DNA of 64,000 nucleotides, from positions 83,276 to 147,275 of the forward strand of contig NZ_AQYG01000042.1 of the NCBI RefSeq assembly GCF_000380485.1. Direction: 5' to 3'. A model generated the notes under the pieces. That model was given only the letters and a program-made list of their open reading frames with translations. It made no database searches and had not been told where the DNA came from. The first letter of the stretch is position 1. Each line of letters begins with the position of its first letter. Below are positions 8,077-16,344 of the stretch, piece after piece. Both the position numbers and the translations under genes were made by a program. The DNA is from Jongsikchunia kroppenstedtii DSM 45133. Lineage in GTDB: Bacteria > Actinomycetota > Actinomycetes > Mycobacteriales > Mycobacteriaceae.

Positions 8077-8967
8077 CTACTTGGCGCTGTCGCGCATGCT
8101 GTGGGCGTCCATGCCGCCCAATGAGTCGCCATTGGCCTCGACGTTGGCGCTGTGGGCGAAGTGGTGCCACCCGAACACCGAGTCGATCGAGTTGCGCAGG
8201 CCCATCTGGTCCTCGCAGATATTGACGGCCTTCTTGGTCAGCGCGAGACCCAGCTGCGGCATCTCGGCGATGCTGGCCGCGATCTCGTTCACCTTGCCGT
8301 CCAACTCGTTTCGCGGCACGACGTGGTTGACCATGCCCCAGTCCTGCGCCTGCGCCGCGGTGAACCGCTGGCCGGTGTACAGGATCTCCTTGGCCCGGCG
8401 CGGCCCCAGGACGAAGGCGTGCGCGAAGAACTCCACGCCCGGGATGCCCATCCGCACCACCGGGTCGGAGAAGAAGGCGTCGTCGGAGGCGACGATGAAG
8501 TCGCAGATCCAGGCGAGCATCAGGCCGCCGGCGATGCAGGCGCCGTGCACCTGCGCGATCATCGGCTTCGGGATCTCGCGCCAGCGGCGGCACATCCCGG
8601 TGTAGACCTCGATCTCGCGGGCCAGTCGCTGATCGGCGCCGGTGCGATCGGTGTGGTCCCAGTACAGCGACGCCACATTCGGGTACTCGACGGTGAAGTC
8701 GCGCTCGGGGGTGCCGATGTCGTGGCCGGCGGAGAAATGCTGGCCGTTGCCGCGCAGCACGATCACCTTGACGTCGGCGTCCTGGACAGCCTTCACGAAC
8801 GCGGCGTCCAGCGAATAGGTCATCACCGAGTTCTGCGCGTTGCGGTAATCGGGACGGTTCAGCGTCACGTATGCGACTCCGGCGGCCACCTCGTAGGCGA
8901 CGGGCGAAGTATCCGGACCCAGCTGGTCCGGCGTGAGCGGTGCAGGGATCCCCGCGGCTTCGGCCAT
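8077..8967 (-). CDS. enoyl-CoA hydratase/isomerase family protein (EchA13-like)
   Basis: A 296-residue crotonase-fold protein expected to hydrate an enoyl-CoA made by the dehydrogenases downstream. Oxyanion-hole segments are GNGQHFSAGHDIG and QVHGACIAGGLMLAWICDF. The C-terminus extends beyond a minimal crotonase (about 260 residues) with a W-H-H-F-rich tail, as in EchA13-type proteins. Start MAEAAGIPAP at 8967 is chosen because upstream residues are low-complexity Arg-rich. It is the first gene of the minus-strand operon and lies directly below the palindrome at 8978-8999, which should control it. Confidence 0.92.
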   Translation of the reverse strand: MAEAAGIPAPLTPDQLGPDTSPVAYEVAAGVAYVTLNRPDYRNAQNSVMTYSLDAAFVKAVQDADVKVIVLRGNGQHFSAGHDIGTPERDFTVEYPNVASLYWDHTDRTGADQRLAREIEVYTGMCRRWREIPKPMIAQVHGACIAGGLMLAWICDFIVASDDAFFSDPVVRMGIPGVEFFAHAFVLGPRRAKEILYTGQRFTAAQAQDWGMVNHVVPRNELDGKVNEIAASIAEMPQLGLALTKKAVNICEDQMGLRNSIDSVFGWHHFAHSANVEANGDSLGGMDAHSMRDSAK

Positions 8968-8977
8968 GCCGGACAGA

Positions 8978-8999
8978 CTACCAAGCAAATGCTTGGTAG
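8978..8999. promoter_or_regulatory. 22-bp palindromic operator upstream of the hydratase operon
   Basis: Ten-base arms CTACCAAGCA and TGCTTGGTAG flank a two-base AA centre, 10 bp upstream of the hydratase ATG. Size and symmetry are typical of a TetR-family operator. The inner 18 bp (ACCAAGCA-N2-TGCTTGGT) recur at 34556-34573 before yrbE4A. The regulator is not identifiable from this window. Confidence 0.75.
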
Positions 9000-9152
9000 G
9001 GATACGGGGTGGTGATTCGGCCGAGTCTGCGCGATGCCGTCGCACGCGAACGCCATCGGCGGATGCTCGGCGTCTAACCGCGCAGACTCGGGTGACCCGG
9101 TTATCCACAGACCGCGAATTGGGGCTGGTGGCGCGGGGCTACTCATCTGACG

Positions 9153-10022
9153 ATGTTCGATATGTCCGAAAGTACGAGTATCGAGCCTCGGGCCTGCGGC
9201 GTCTATTCGACGGCACACCTGCTGGGCTGGGGAGTCGATCACAGCAGACTCCGTCGACTGGTCGACGACGGGCAGCTGATCAGACTTCGGCAGGGTTGGT
9301 ATGCCGAAACCGCCGCCGACCCCGCGGTTGTCGCCGCGGTCCGGGGCGGCGGAGTGCTCAGCTGTCTGTCAGCACTGCGCATGTACAAGATCTGGGTGCC
9401 ACCGACCGATGCGGTGCACATCCGCCGGTCGACTCACCGGAGGCCGCGTCTGGGTGTCTCCTGTCACGGATTCGGAGCCCAGCCTCGTCTGAGCGATCCC
9501 GTTGACTCCGTTCTGGTCGCATTCGGTGGCGCGGCGCGCTGTCTTGCCGGCGGCGCGCGACGCGACTGTGAACTGCTGGTCGCCATCGCCGACTCCATTC
9601 TCAACGGCACGGTTCTGACGTCGGCGGATCTCCGTGGCGCCGTGGCGGCGGCCCCACCACGGATTCGACGATTGCTGGATCTGTGTGACGGTACGGCGCA
9701 GGCCGGGACCGAGTCGTTGACGCGGATCCGCCTCCGGTCGTTGAACATCGTCGTGCGGACGCAGGTGGTGATACCCGGCGTGGGCCGCGTCGATCTGCTC
9801 GTCGGTGAGCGGTTGATCATCGAGTGTGACAGCCGCGCCCACCACACCGCCGCGACCAACTATCAGGAGGACCGACGGCGAGACCGCGCCGCATTGGCCG
9901 CCGGATACCTCGTCCTGCGGGTGACCTATGCCGATGTGATGTACCGCTGGGAGGAGGTGCTGGCCGACATCCTGAAACTGATTCGTCGGCACGATCATCG
10001 ATCAACCAAACATGCGCGCTGA
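9153..10022 (+). CDS. AbiEi-like winged-helix plus DUF559 endonuclease-like protein
   Basis: A 289-residue two-part protein. Residues about 15-60 (STAHLLGWGVDHSRLRRLVDDGQLIRLRQGWY) match the N-terminal DNA-binding domain of AbiEi-type antitoxins. The C-terminal part has a DUF559/Vsr-like core: VDLLVGERLIIECDS gives the D...E-x-D acidic pattern of PD-(D/E)XK-type folds, followed by the usual R-x-x-D-R-x-x-x-L-x-x-x-GY-x-V-L-R block. No toxin gene (AbiEii) is adjacent, so it is an orphan. This architecture is common in actinobacteria, with nuclease or regulatory roles proposed but not shown. ATG 9162 is an alternative start. Confidence 0.8.
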   Translation: MFDMSESTSIEPRACGVYSTAHLLGWGVDHSRLRRLVDDGQLIRLRQGWYAETAADPAVVAAVRGGGVLSCLSALRMYKIWVPPTDAVHIRRSTHRRPRLGVSCHGFGAQPRLSDPVDSVLVAFGGAARCLAGGARRDCELLVAIADSILNGTVLTSADLRGAVAAAPPRIRRLLDLCDGTAQAGTESLTRIRLRSLNIVVRTQVVIPGVGRVDLLVGERLIIECDSRAHHTAATNYQEDRRRDRAALAAGYLVLRVTYADVMYRWEEVLADILKLIRRHDHRSTKHAR

Positions 10023-10059
10023 GCGTGATGGCATCCGCCGTTGGCGGTCGACCTGACTG

Positions 10060-10923
10060 TCAGTGCGCAACTTCGGAAAGCTGATCTGCGGCCGCCGCCA
10101 CCGCGGCGCCGATCCGCTCGATCTCCGCGGCCGGCAGCGTCGCGTCTGGGCAGGCCACCAGCGATGCGACGACCGCGCCATCGTGGCGAATGGGGGCGGC
10201 GATGGTGGCGGCGGCTATCGCGTCGCCGGTGAGTTCGTGCCCCAGATAATCGATTTCGATCAGCTGGCTGAGCAGGTCGCCGATCTGATCGCGGATCGAG
10301 GAGCTGCTCATCGGGGCGATCGCGTCGAGGAGCTGACCGGCGTCCTGGGCGAGTCGCTCGATCGCGTAGCCGCGGGCGCGGATCGCGTCGAGGGCGAGCC
10401 CGAGGCGACTGCGAATCGCCGGTGGTGCGTCGGCGATCCATTCCTCGCGATCGGCGGCGGGCTCCCAGGCGACGAATTCGCGGCATACGGGCGGCCGCAG
10501 CCGGAGGCGTCGGCCGCGGCGGATCCAGTCGGACAGTGGTTCGCCGACCAACTCGGCGACCTCGACGACGTCTTCCTCCCGGATCGCGAGGAAGACCGGG
10601 ATATCCAGTTCCTGCGCGAGTTCTCGCGCCGCGCGCGCCCCCGACCGACGCAGCGGGAACGCCGCGTCGATGCGGTCGGCCAGCCGGGCCAGTCCTTGGC
10701 CGATGCGGTATGCGCCGTCCTCGCGGATGGTCCAGCCGTCGACTGTCAATTGCTGCAGAACGGCGTGTGCCGTGGCCCGTGACATGCCCGTGTGCCGGAC
10801 GATGTCGGCGAGTGGCAGGGCGACATCCGGTGATGCACAGAGGAGTTCGATCACCTTCACCACCCGCGTGGTCGGAGGTGAGGGTTGACGATCGGGGTCC
10901 GATCCGATTAACGTTCCTGTCAC
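10060..10923 (-). CDS. IclR-family transcriptional regulator
   Basis: A 287-residue regulator with an N-terminal winged helix (VVKVIELLCASPDVALPLADIVRHTGMSRATAHAVLQQLTVDGW, about residues 20-63) and a C-terminal IclR effector domain (DAIRARGYAIERLAQDAGQLLDAIAPM). Translation starts at a GTG. It is divergent from cysD with a 66-bp spacer holding a perfect 16-bp palindrome, so it probably controls itself and may control the sulfate activation operon. That would be unusual for the family, which often senses carboxylates or aromatics. Confidence 0.88.
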   Translation of the reverse strand: MTGTLIGSDPDRQPSPPTTRVVKVIELLCASPDVALPLADIVRHTGMSRATAHAVLQQLTVDGWTIREDGAYRIGQGLARLADRIDAAFPLRRSGARAARELAQELDIPVFLAIREEDVVEVAELVGEPLSDWIRRGRRLRLRPPVCREFVAWEPAADREEWIADAPPAIRSRLGLALDAIRARGYAIERLAQDAGQLLDAIAPMSSSSIRDQIGDLLSQLIEIDYLGHELTGDAIAAATIAAPIRHDGAVVASLVACPDATLPAAEIERIGAAVAAAADQLSEVAH

Positions 10924-10938
10924 ATATTCGAACTTTAA

Positions 10939-10954
10939 TGTCGAATATTCGACA
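10939..10954. promoter_or_regulatory. perfect 16-bp palindrome in iclR-cysD spacer
   Basis: TGTCGAATATTCGACA is a perfect palindrome, 15 bp from the iclR GTG and 35 bp from the cysD ATG. It is the best operator candidate for the adjacent IclR protein. A half-site-like TTCGAA occurs beside it at about 10927-10932. Confidence 0.7.
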
Positions 10955-10989
10955 AGTCAAGTTGATAGCCAAACCAAAGGGATGGATGG

Positions 10990-11904
10990 ATGGCCCAGCA
11001 GAGCTACGAGTTGTCGCATCTGGCGGCGCTGGAAGCGGAATCGGTACATATCTTCAGAGAGGTCGCCGCGACGTTCGAGCATCCCTGCATGCTCTTCTCG
11101 GGCGGCAAGGACTCGGTGGTGATGTTCCACCTGGCGCGGAAGGCCTTCTGGCCGGCGCCGGTGCCGTTTCCGTTGATGCACGTGGACACGGGCCACAACT
11201 TCGACGAGGTGATCGAGTACCGCGACCGCATCGTCGAGCAGACCGGGGTGCGCCTGGTGGTGTCGCATGTCCAGGACGACATCGACGCCGGCCGCGTGGT
11301 TGAGCAGACGGGTGTCGGCGCGAGCCGCAACCGGCTGCAGACCGCCGCGTTGCTGCGCGGCATCACCGAGAACCGGTTCGACGCCGTCTTCGGCGGCGCG
11401 CGCCGGGACGAGGAGAAGGCCCGGGCCAAGGAGCGGGTGTTCAGCTTCCGTGACGAGTTCGGCGCCTGGGATCCCCGCGGCCAGCGACCGGAGCTGTGGA
11501 ATCTCTACAACGGTCGGCATCACCGCGGTGAGCACATCCGCGTTTTCCCGCTGAGCAACTGGACCGAGCTGGACATCTGGCAGTACATCGAGGCCGAAGA
11601 GATCGAGCTGCCCAGCATCTACTACTCGCATAAGCGCGAGGTGGTGCCCCGCGACGGCATGCTGCTGGCGAAGACCAGGTTCCTGCAGGTCGCCGAGGGT
11701 GAGACGTCGTACATGGAGACCGTGCGGTTCCGCACCGTCGGCGACGCCACCTGCACCGGCTGCGTCGAGAGCGATGCCGACACCGTGGCCAAGGTGATCG
11801 AAGAGGTCGCCGCCACCCGAGTCACCGAACGCGGCGCCACCCGTGCCGACGACCGAATCTCTGAATCCGGAATGGAAGACCGCAAGAAGGAAGGCTACTT
11901 CTGA
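10990..11904 (+). CDS. cysD: sulfate adenylyltransferase subunit 2
   Basis: A 304-residue CysD, the catalytic ATP-sulfurylase subunit that makes adenosine 5'-phosphosulfate from sulfate and ATP. The PP-loop SGGKDS is at 37-42. The conserved FGGARRDEEKARAKERVFSFRD segment and the C-terminal MEDRKKEGYF end are intact. The ATG is preceded by an AAAGGGATGG ribosome site. The TGA overlaps the ATG of cysNC (TGATG), matching the CysD-CysN complex, in which CysN GTP hydrolysis drives the reaction. Confidence 0.97.
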   Translation: MAQQSYELSHLAALEAESVHIFREVAATFEHPCMLFSGGKDSVVMFHLARKAFWPAPVPFPLMHVDTGHNFDEVIEYRDRIVEQTGVRLVVSHVQDDIDAGRVVEQTGVGASRNRLQTAALLRGITENRFDAVFGGARRDEEKARAKERVFSFRDEFGAWDPRGQRPELWNLYNGRHHRGEHIRVFPLSNWTELDIWQYIEAEEIELPSIYYSHKREVVPRDGMLLAKTRFLQVAEGETSYMETVRFRTVGDATCTGCVESDADTVAKVIEEVAATRVTERGATRADDRISESGMEDRKKEGYF

Positions 11905-13778
11905 TGGCCCGCAGTGACACAGCGGTGACGCGCTCCGCGCGCAAGGAACTGCTGCGCTTGGCAACGGCAGGCAGCGTCGACGACGGAAAGTCGACCCTGA
12001 TCGGCCGACTGCTCTACGACAGCAAGAGCATCTTCAGCGATCAGCTGGAGTCGATCGAACGGGCCAGCTCCGAGCGCGGCGACGAGTACGCCAACCTCGC
12101 ACTGCTCACCGACGGCCTGCGCGCCGAGCGCGAGCAGGGCATCACGATCGATGTCGCCTACCGCTACTTCGCCACGCCGCGAAGGAAATTCATCATCGCC
12201 GATACCCCGGGCCATGTGCAGTACACGCGCAACATGGTGACCGGCGCGTCGACCGCCGACCTCGCGCTGATCCTCATCGATGCACGCAAGGGCGTCCTGG
12301 AGCAGACGCGTCGCCACGCGTTCCTGTCGTCGCTGCTCGGAATTCCGCACCTGGTGCTGTGCGTCAACAAGATGGACCTGGTCGATTGGTCGCAGGCGCG
12401 GTTCGAGGAGATTCAGGACGAGTTCAGCGCGTTCGCCAGCAAGCTGCACGTCAGCGACCTGTCGTTCATCCCGGTGTCGGCCTTGCAGGGCGACAACGTC
12501 GTCGACAAGTCCGAGAACATGCCCTGGTACCAGGGATCGTCACTGTTGCACCACATCGAGGAGGTGCATATCGGCTCGGACCGCAACCTGACCGATGCGC
12601 GGCTCCCGGTGCAGTACGTGATTCGCCCGCAGCGCAGCGATGGGTCCGACCACCGCAGCTACGCCGGCACGGTCGCCGGCGGAACTTTCAAGCCCGGCGA
12701 CGAGATCGTGGTGCTGCCAAGCGGATTCAGCACCAAGGTGGCGGAGATCTGGGGCCCGGGCGGCAGCCGGATCGAGGAGGCGTTCCCACCGATGGCGGTG
12801 ACGATGTCGCTCGAGGACGAGATCGACATCGCGCGCGGCGAGATGTTCGCCCGCCCGAACAACCGGCCGAACGTCGCCCGCGATCTGGACGCCATGGTCT
12901 GTTGGTTCTCCGACGACACCGAGCTGCGGCCGGGCAATCGGTACACCATCGCGACCACCACGCGAGACAGCAAAGCGGAGATCACCGGGCTCAACTACCG
13001 GCTCGATGTCAACTCGCTGCATCGTGACGAGAACGTAACGGCCCTGTCGCTCAACGAGATCGGGCGACTCACGCTGCGCACGCAGCAGCCGCTGATGTTC
13101 GACGCATACAGTCGCAACCGCGACACCGGCAGCTTCATCCTGGTCGACGAGGCCACGAACAAGACGGTCGCCGCGGGCATGATCAATGGCACGGTGCGGC
13201 CCGATTCGAATGTGGTGTGGCACAAGTCGGCGATCACCCGCGACCAGCGTCCGCACTCGGGCGCCACGGTCTGGCTCACGGGTCTGTCGGGTTCCGGCAA
13301 GTCGTCGATCTCGGTCGAACTGGAGCGTCAGCTGGTCGCCGCCGGACGCCCGGCCTATCTGCTGGACGGCGACAACCTGCGGCACGGCCTCAATGCCGAT
13401 CTCGAGTTCACCGACGACGATCGTCGCGAGAACATCCGCCGCGTCGCCGAGGTGGGCGCGCTGTTCGCCGACTCCGGTGCGGTCGCGATCATTTCGCTGA
13501 TCAGTCCGTTCGCCGAGGAGCGCGGCAATGCGCGGCGGACGCATATCGACAAAGAACTGCCGTTCTACGAGATCTTCGTCGACACTCCGATCGAAGACTG
13601 CGAGCGACGCGATCCGAAGGGGCTCTATGCCCGTGCTCGCGCCGGTCAGATCGCCGATTTCACCGGCATCGACTCGCCGTACGAGCGGCCGTCGCATCCG
13701 GATCTGACCGTCACGCCCGATGATGGCGACCCGGCGACGATCGCTGAGATGATCATCCGGAACCTGGGGCTGGCATGA
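11904..13778 (+). CDS. cysNC: bifunctional sulfate adenylyltransferase subunit 1/adenylylsulfate kinase
   Basis: A 624-residue fusion of CysN (regulatory GTPase of ATP sulfurylase) and CysC (APS kinase, giving PAPS). The GTPase loop AGSVDDGKST is at 22-31, followed by DTPGHVQYTRNM and NKMDLVDWS. An EF-Tu-like beta-barrel region ends near residue 440. The APS kinase domain opens with WLTGLSGSGKSS near residue 455 and has DGDNLRHGLNADL. The fusion is the usual mycobacterial form. The start overlaps the cysD stop by one base. The PAPS product could supply the sulfotransferase-like gene at 859. Confidence 0.97.
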   Translation: MARSDTAVTRSARKELLRLATAGSVDDGKSTLIGRLLYDSKSIFSDQLESIERASSERGDEYANLALLTDGLRAEREQGITIDVAYRYFATPRRKFIIADTPGHVQYTRNMVTGASTADLALILIDARKGVLEQTRRHAFLSSLLGIPHLVLCVNKMDLVDWSQARFEEIQDEFSAFASKLHVSDLSFIPVSALQGDNVVDKSENMPWYQGSSLLHHIEEVHIGSDRNLTDARLPVQYVIRPQRSDGSDHRSYAGTVAGGTFKPGDEIVVLPSGFSTKVAEIWGPGGSRIEEAFPPMAVTMSLEDEIDIARGEMFARPNNRPNVARDLDAMVCWFSDDTELRPGNRYTIATTTRDSKAEITGLNYRLDVNSLHRDENVTALSLNEIGRLTLRTQQPLMFDAYSRNRDTGSFILVDEATNKTVAAGMINGTVRPDSNVVWHKSAITRDQRPHSGATVWLTGLSGSGKSSISVELERQLVAAGRPAYLLDGDNLRHGLNADLEFTDDDRRENIRRVAEVGALFADSGAVAIISLISPFAEERGNARRTHIDKELPFYEIFVDTPIEDCERRDPKGLYARARAGQIADFTGIDSPYERPSHPDLTVTPDDGDPATIAEMIIRNLGLA

Positions 13779-13791
13779 GTGGGGTAGACGC

Positions 13792-14538
13792 ATGAGTACC
13801 GATATCGAGTTGGCCGGCGAACTGGCCACGGCCGCCGGCGAATTGCTGATGACGATTCGCGGCGAAGGGCTGACGGGCAAGGAGCTCGGCAAGGCGGGGG
13901 ACCAGCGGTCCAACGCGTTCCTCCTGGAGAGGCTGGCCGCCGAGCGGCCCGACGACCGGGTGCTGTCCGAGGAATCTTCCGATGACAAGCGCCGGCTGAC
14001 GGCCGATCGGGTGTGGATCATCGACCCCCTGGACGGCACCCGCGAATACGGGATGGGCGGTCGGGCCGACTGGGCGGTGCACGTCGCACTGTGGGAGCGC
14101 GGCGACCTGACGGTCGGTGCCGTGGCGCTGCCTGCGCTGGGCCCGACCTATGTGTCGAACGCCGAACCGGTTGCGCCGCAAGAGGGCGTCGCACCGCCGC
14201 GGAACGGCATGGCCCGGGTTGTGGTCAGCGGCTCGCGGCCGCCCGAGTTCGCGCAGGCCGTCGCCGACGCGCTGGACGGCGAGCTGACCTCGGTCGGCTC
14301 GGCGGGTGCCAAGACGATGGCGGTGTTGCGCGGTGAGGCCGACGCGTATGTGCACGCCGGCGGGCAGTACGAATGGGATTCGGCCGCCCCGGTCGCGGTC
14401 GCGCGGGCAAAGGGACTGTGGTGCAGCCGGATCGACGGCTCGCCGCTGATTTACAACCAGGACGACGTCTACTTGCCCGACCTGGTCGTCTGCCGGCCGG
14501 AGCTCGCCGAGAAGGTGTTGGCGACGATCGCCGGCTAG
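13792..14538 (+). CDS. cysQ: 3'(2'),5'-bisphosphate nucleotidase
   Basis: A 248-residue inositol-monophosphatase-superfamily enzyme that dephosphorylates PAP (and PAPS/inositol phosphates in mycobacteria). The metal-binding motif WIIDPLDGTREYG and the second acidic motif YEWDSAAPVAVA are present, with an EES at the expected upstream position. It lies 13 bp after cysNC and completes the operon by recycling the by-product of sulfotransferase reactions. A stem-loop terminator follows. Confidence 0.95.
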   Translation: MSTDIELAGELATAAGELLMTIRGEGLTGKELGKAGDQRSNAFLLERLAAERPDDRVLSEESSDDKRRLTADRVWIIDPLDGTREYGMGGRADWAVHVALWERGDLTVGAVALPALGPTYVSNAEPVAPQEGVAPPRNGMARVVVSGSRPPEFAQAVADALDGELTSVGSAGAKTMAVLRGEADAYVHAGGQYEWDSAAPVAVARAKGLWCSRIDGSPLIYNQDDVYLPDLVVCRPELAEKVLATIAG

Positions 14539-14565
14539 GTCGTTACTGGGAGCGTGAACCTGGAA

Positions 14566-14596
14566 AGGCGCCGTGGACGATATGTCCACGGCGCCT
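14566..14596 (+). terminator. Rho-independent-like terminator after cysQ
   Basis: A perfect 13-bp stem (AGGCGCCGTGGAC / GTCCACGGCGCCT) with a 5-base loop lies 28 bp after the cysQ stop, between convergent genes. There is no long U tract, as is common in actinobacteria. It can serve both strands. Confidence 0.8.
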
Positions 14597-14629
14597 CGCT
14601 ATCGTCACGTTCCCAGTCGCGCGGGCGAC

Positions 14630-15073
14630 TCAGTCCGCCTTGCGTACCGACTTCATCGTGGCCTCGACCTCCCAGAAAGCGCGCAGCGCAACCAGTTTGC
14701 CCTCGTCATTCGCCCGATAGGTGAACACGCCGCGGGCCTCGGAGATGTGTCCGGCGATATGCGTGACGATCTTGCCGATGTAGGCGACCTCGTTCCCGCA
14801 GATGATCTCCTCGTCGAATTGGAAGTCCAGCTTCGTGGTGGGCGCGATCGCCTTGTCCCAGAACGCCGCGATCGCCTCCTTGCCGCGATGCCCCACGCCC
14901 TCCTCGTCGAAGAGCGACGGACCCACCGGATCCTCGACGATCCCGTCGTCGGCGAAGTTGTCCAGCCAGCCCTGCTTGTCGCGGGCCTCGACCATGTCGC
15001 GCGAGCGGCGGCCGACGATGACGCCGGGCGCGTTCTCGCGATCGATGTTCAGGTAGGCGGGTTGATCAGACAT
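14630..15073 (-). CDS. NTF2-fold/ketosteroid-isomerase-like protein
   Basis: A 147-residue NTF2-like protein starting MSDQPAYLNIDRENAP. Upstream residues in frame are untypical. Features include an N-terminal helix with RDKQGWLDNFADDGIVEDPVG, the family's usual position for an active-site Asp, and a C-terminal FWEVEATMKSV strand. It lies 91 bp after ltp3 on the same strand, at the end of the KstR-headed ltp operon, so a role in steroid side-chain or ring metabolism is plausible. No reaction is assigned. Confidence 0.85.
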   Translation of the reverse strand: MSDQPAYLNIDRENAPGVIVGRRSRDMVEARDKQGWLDNFADDGIVEDPVGPSLFDEEGVGHRGKEAIAAFWDKAIAPTTKLDFQFDEEIICGNEVAYIGKIVTHIAGHISEARGVFTYRANDEGKLVALRAFWEVEATMKSVRKAD

Positions 15074-15164
15074 CAATGTCTCCTTCGTGTTCGGGCCGAT
15101 CGGGCTCACTCTCGCACGCACCGACGGTCGATAGGCGGGGCCGTCCCGGCTGGTGGTCCGGCGA

Positions 15165-16343
15165 TCAGTGCTCGGGCTTGTCGGCCCCGACGAGCCACAT
15201 CGAGTAGTACTGGGAGCCGCCGCCGTAGGCGTGACCGATCGCCTTGCGGGCGCCGTCGACCTGGTGGTCGCCGCCCTTGCCGGTGACCTGGATGGCGGCC
15301 TCGGCGAAGCGGATCATGCCCGATGCGCCAATCGGGTTGGAGGACAGCACGCCGCCGGAGGCGTTGACCGGCAGCTTGCCGCCGATTTCGGTCTCGCCGG
15401 CCTCGGTGAGCTTCCAGCCCTCGCCCTCCGGCATGAATCCGAGGTTCTCCAGCCACATCGGCTCGAACCAGGAGAAGGGGACGTAGATCTCCGCGGCGTC
15501 GATCTCCTCGAGCGGATTGGTGATGCCACCGGCCTTCCACAGCGCGGCCGCCGCATTCCGGCCGGCCAGCGGGCTAACCGTGTTGCGGTGGCTGTAGCTC
15601 AGCGGCTCGGTGCGCATCGCGGTGGCATGCACCCAGGCCACCGGAATGCCCTGGGCCACCGCATCATCTGCGGCCTGCTCGTCGCCGATGACGACGGCGC
15701 AGGCGCCGTCGGAGGACGGGCAGGTCTCGTCGAACCGGATCGGATCCCACAGCATCTGCGACTTCATCACCGACTCGACGGTGATGTCGGGCTGGTGCAG
15801 GTGCGCCAGCGGGTTCTTGGCGCCGTTGCGCCGGTCCTTGGTGGCGACGATCGCGCCGATGTGTTCGGGGGCACCCGACTGGCGGATGTACGAGCGCACG
15901 TGCGGGGCGAAGTACCCGCCCGCGCCGGCGCCGACCGGCATGGTGAACGGCACCGGAATACTCAACGCCCACATGGCATTCGATTCCGACTGCTTCTCCC
16001 ACGACACCGCCAGCACCCGGCGGTGCACGCCCGAGGTGACCAGTGAAGCGGCGACGTTGGCGGTCGATCCGCCGACCGAGCCGGCGGTATGCACGCGGAT
16101 CAGGCGCTTGCCCTCGGCGCCCAGCGCCGCGGCCATCGCCAGTTCCGGCATCATCGAGCCCTCGAAGAAGTCGGGGGCCTTGCCGACGACGATCGCGTCG
16201 ATGTCATCGAATCCGACCTGGGCGTCGGCCAGCGCCTTGTCGATGGCGTCGCGGCACAGGCCGGCCATCGAGACGTCCTTGCGCTTGGCGACGTACTTGG
16301 TCTGCCCGGTGCCCAGCACCGCGGCGCGATAGCGTCCGGCCAT
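15165..16343 (-). CDS. ltp3: thiolase-fold lipid-transfer protein Ltp3 (probable aldol lyase)
   Basis: A 392-residue SCP2-thiolase-type protein. At the position of the thiolase nucleophile it reads HTAGSVGGSTANVAAS, with no Cys, so it is not a classical thiolase. It keeps C-terminal VNASGGVLSSNPIGASG and a Tyr-rich GGGSQYYSMW end. Homologues ltp3/ltp4 in Rhodococcus have been implicated as aldol lyases needed to cut C24-branched sterol side chains. It starts one base after the stop of ltp4 and lies in the operon headed by the KstR box at 18409. The exact orthology rests on context and remembered similarity. Confidence 0.85.
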   Translation of the reverse strand: MAGRYRAAVLGTGQTKYVAKRKDVSMAGLCRDAIDKALADAQVGFDDIDAIVVGKAPDFFEGSMMPELAMAAALGAEGKRLIRVHTAGSVGGSTANVAASLVTSGVHRRVLAVSWEKQSESNAMWALSIPVPFTMPVGAGAGGYFAPHVRSYIRQSGAPEHIGAIVATKDRRNGAKNPLAHLHQPDITVESVMKSQMLWDPIRFDETCPSSDGACAVVIGDEQAADDAVAQGIPVAWVHATAMRTEPLSYSHRNTVSPLAGRNAAAALWKAGGITNPLEEIDAAEIYVPFSWFEPMWLENLGFMPEGEGWKLTEAGETEIGGKLPVNASGGVLSSNPIGASGMIRFAEAAIQVTGKGGDHQVDGARKAIGHAYGGGSQYYSMWLVGADKPEH

Positions 16344-16344
16344 G

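Noticed and set aside
10035..10047. Terminator between the AbiEi-DUF559 gene and iclR
   Set aside because: Only a 5-bp CCGCC/GGCGG stem with a 3-base loop; too weak to call.
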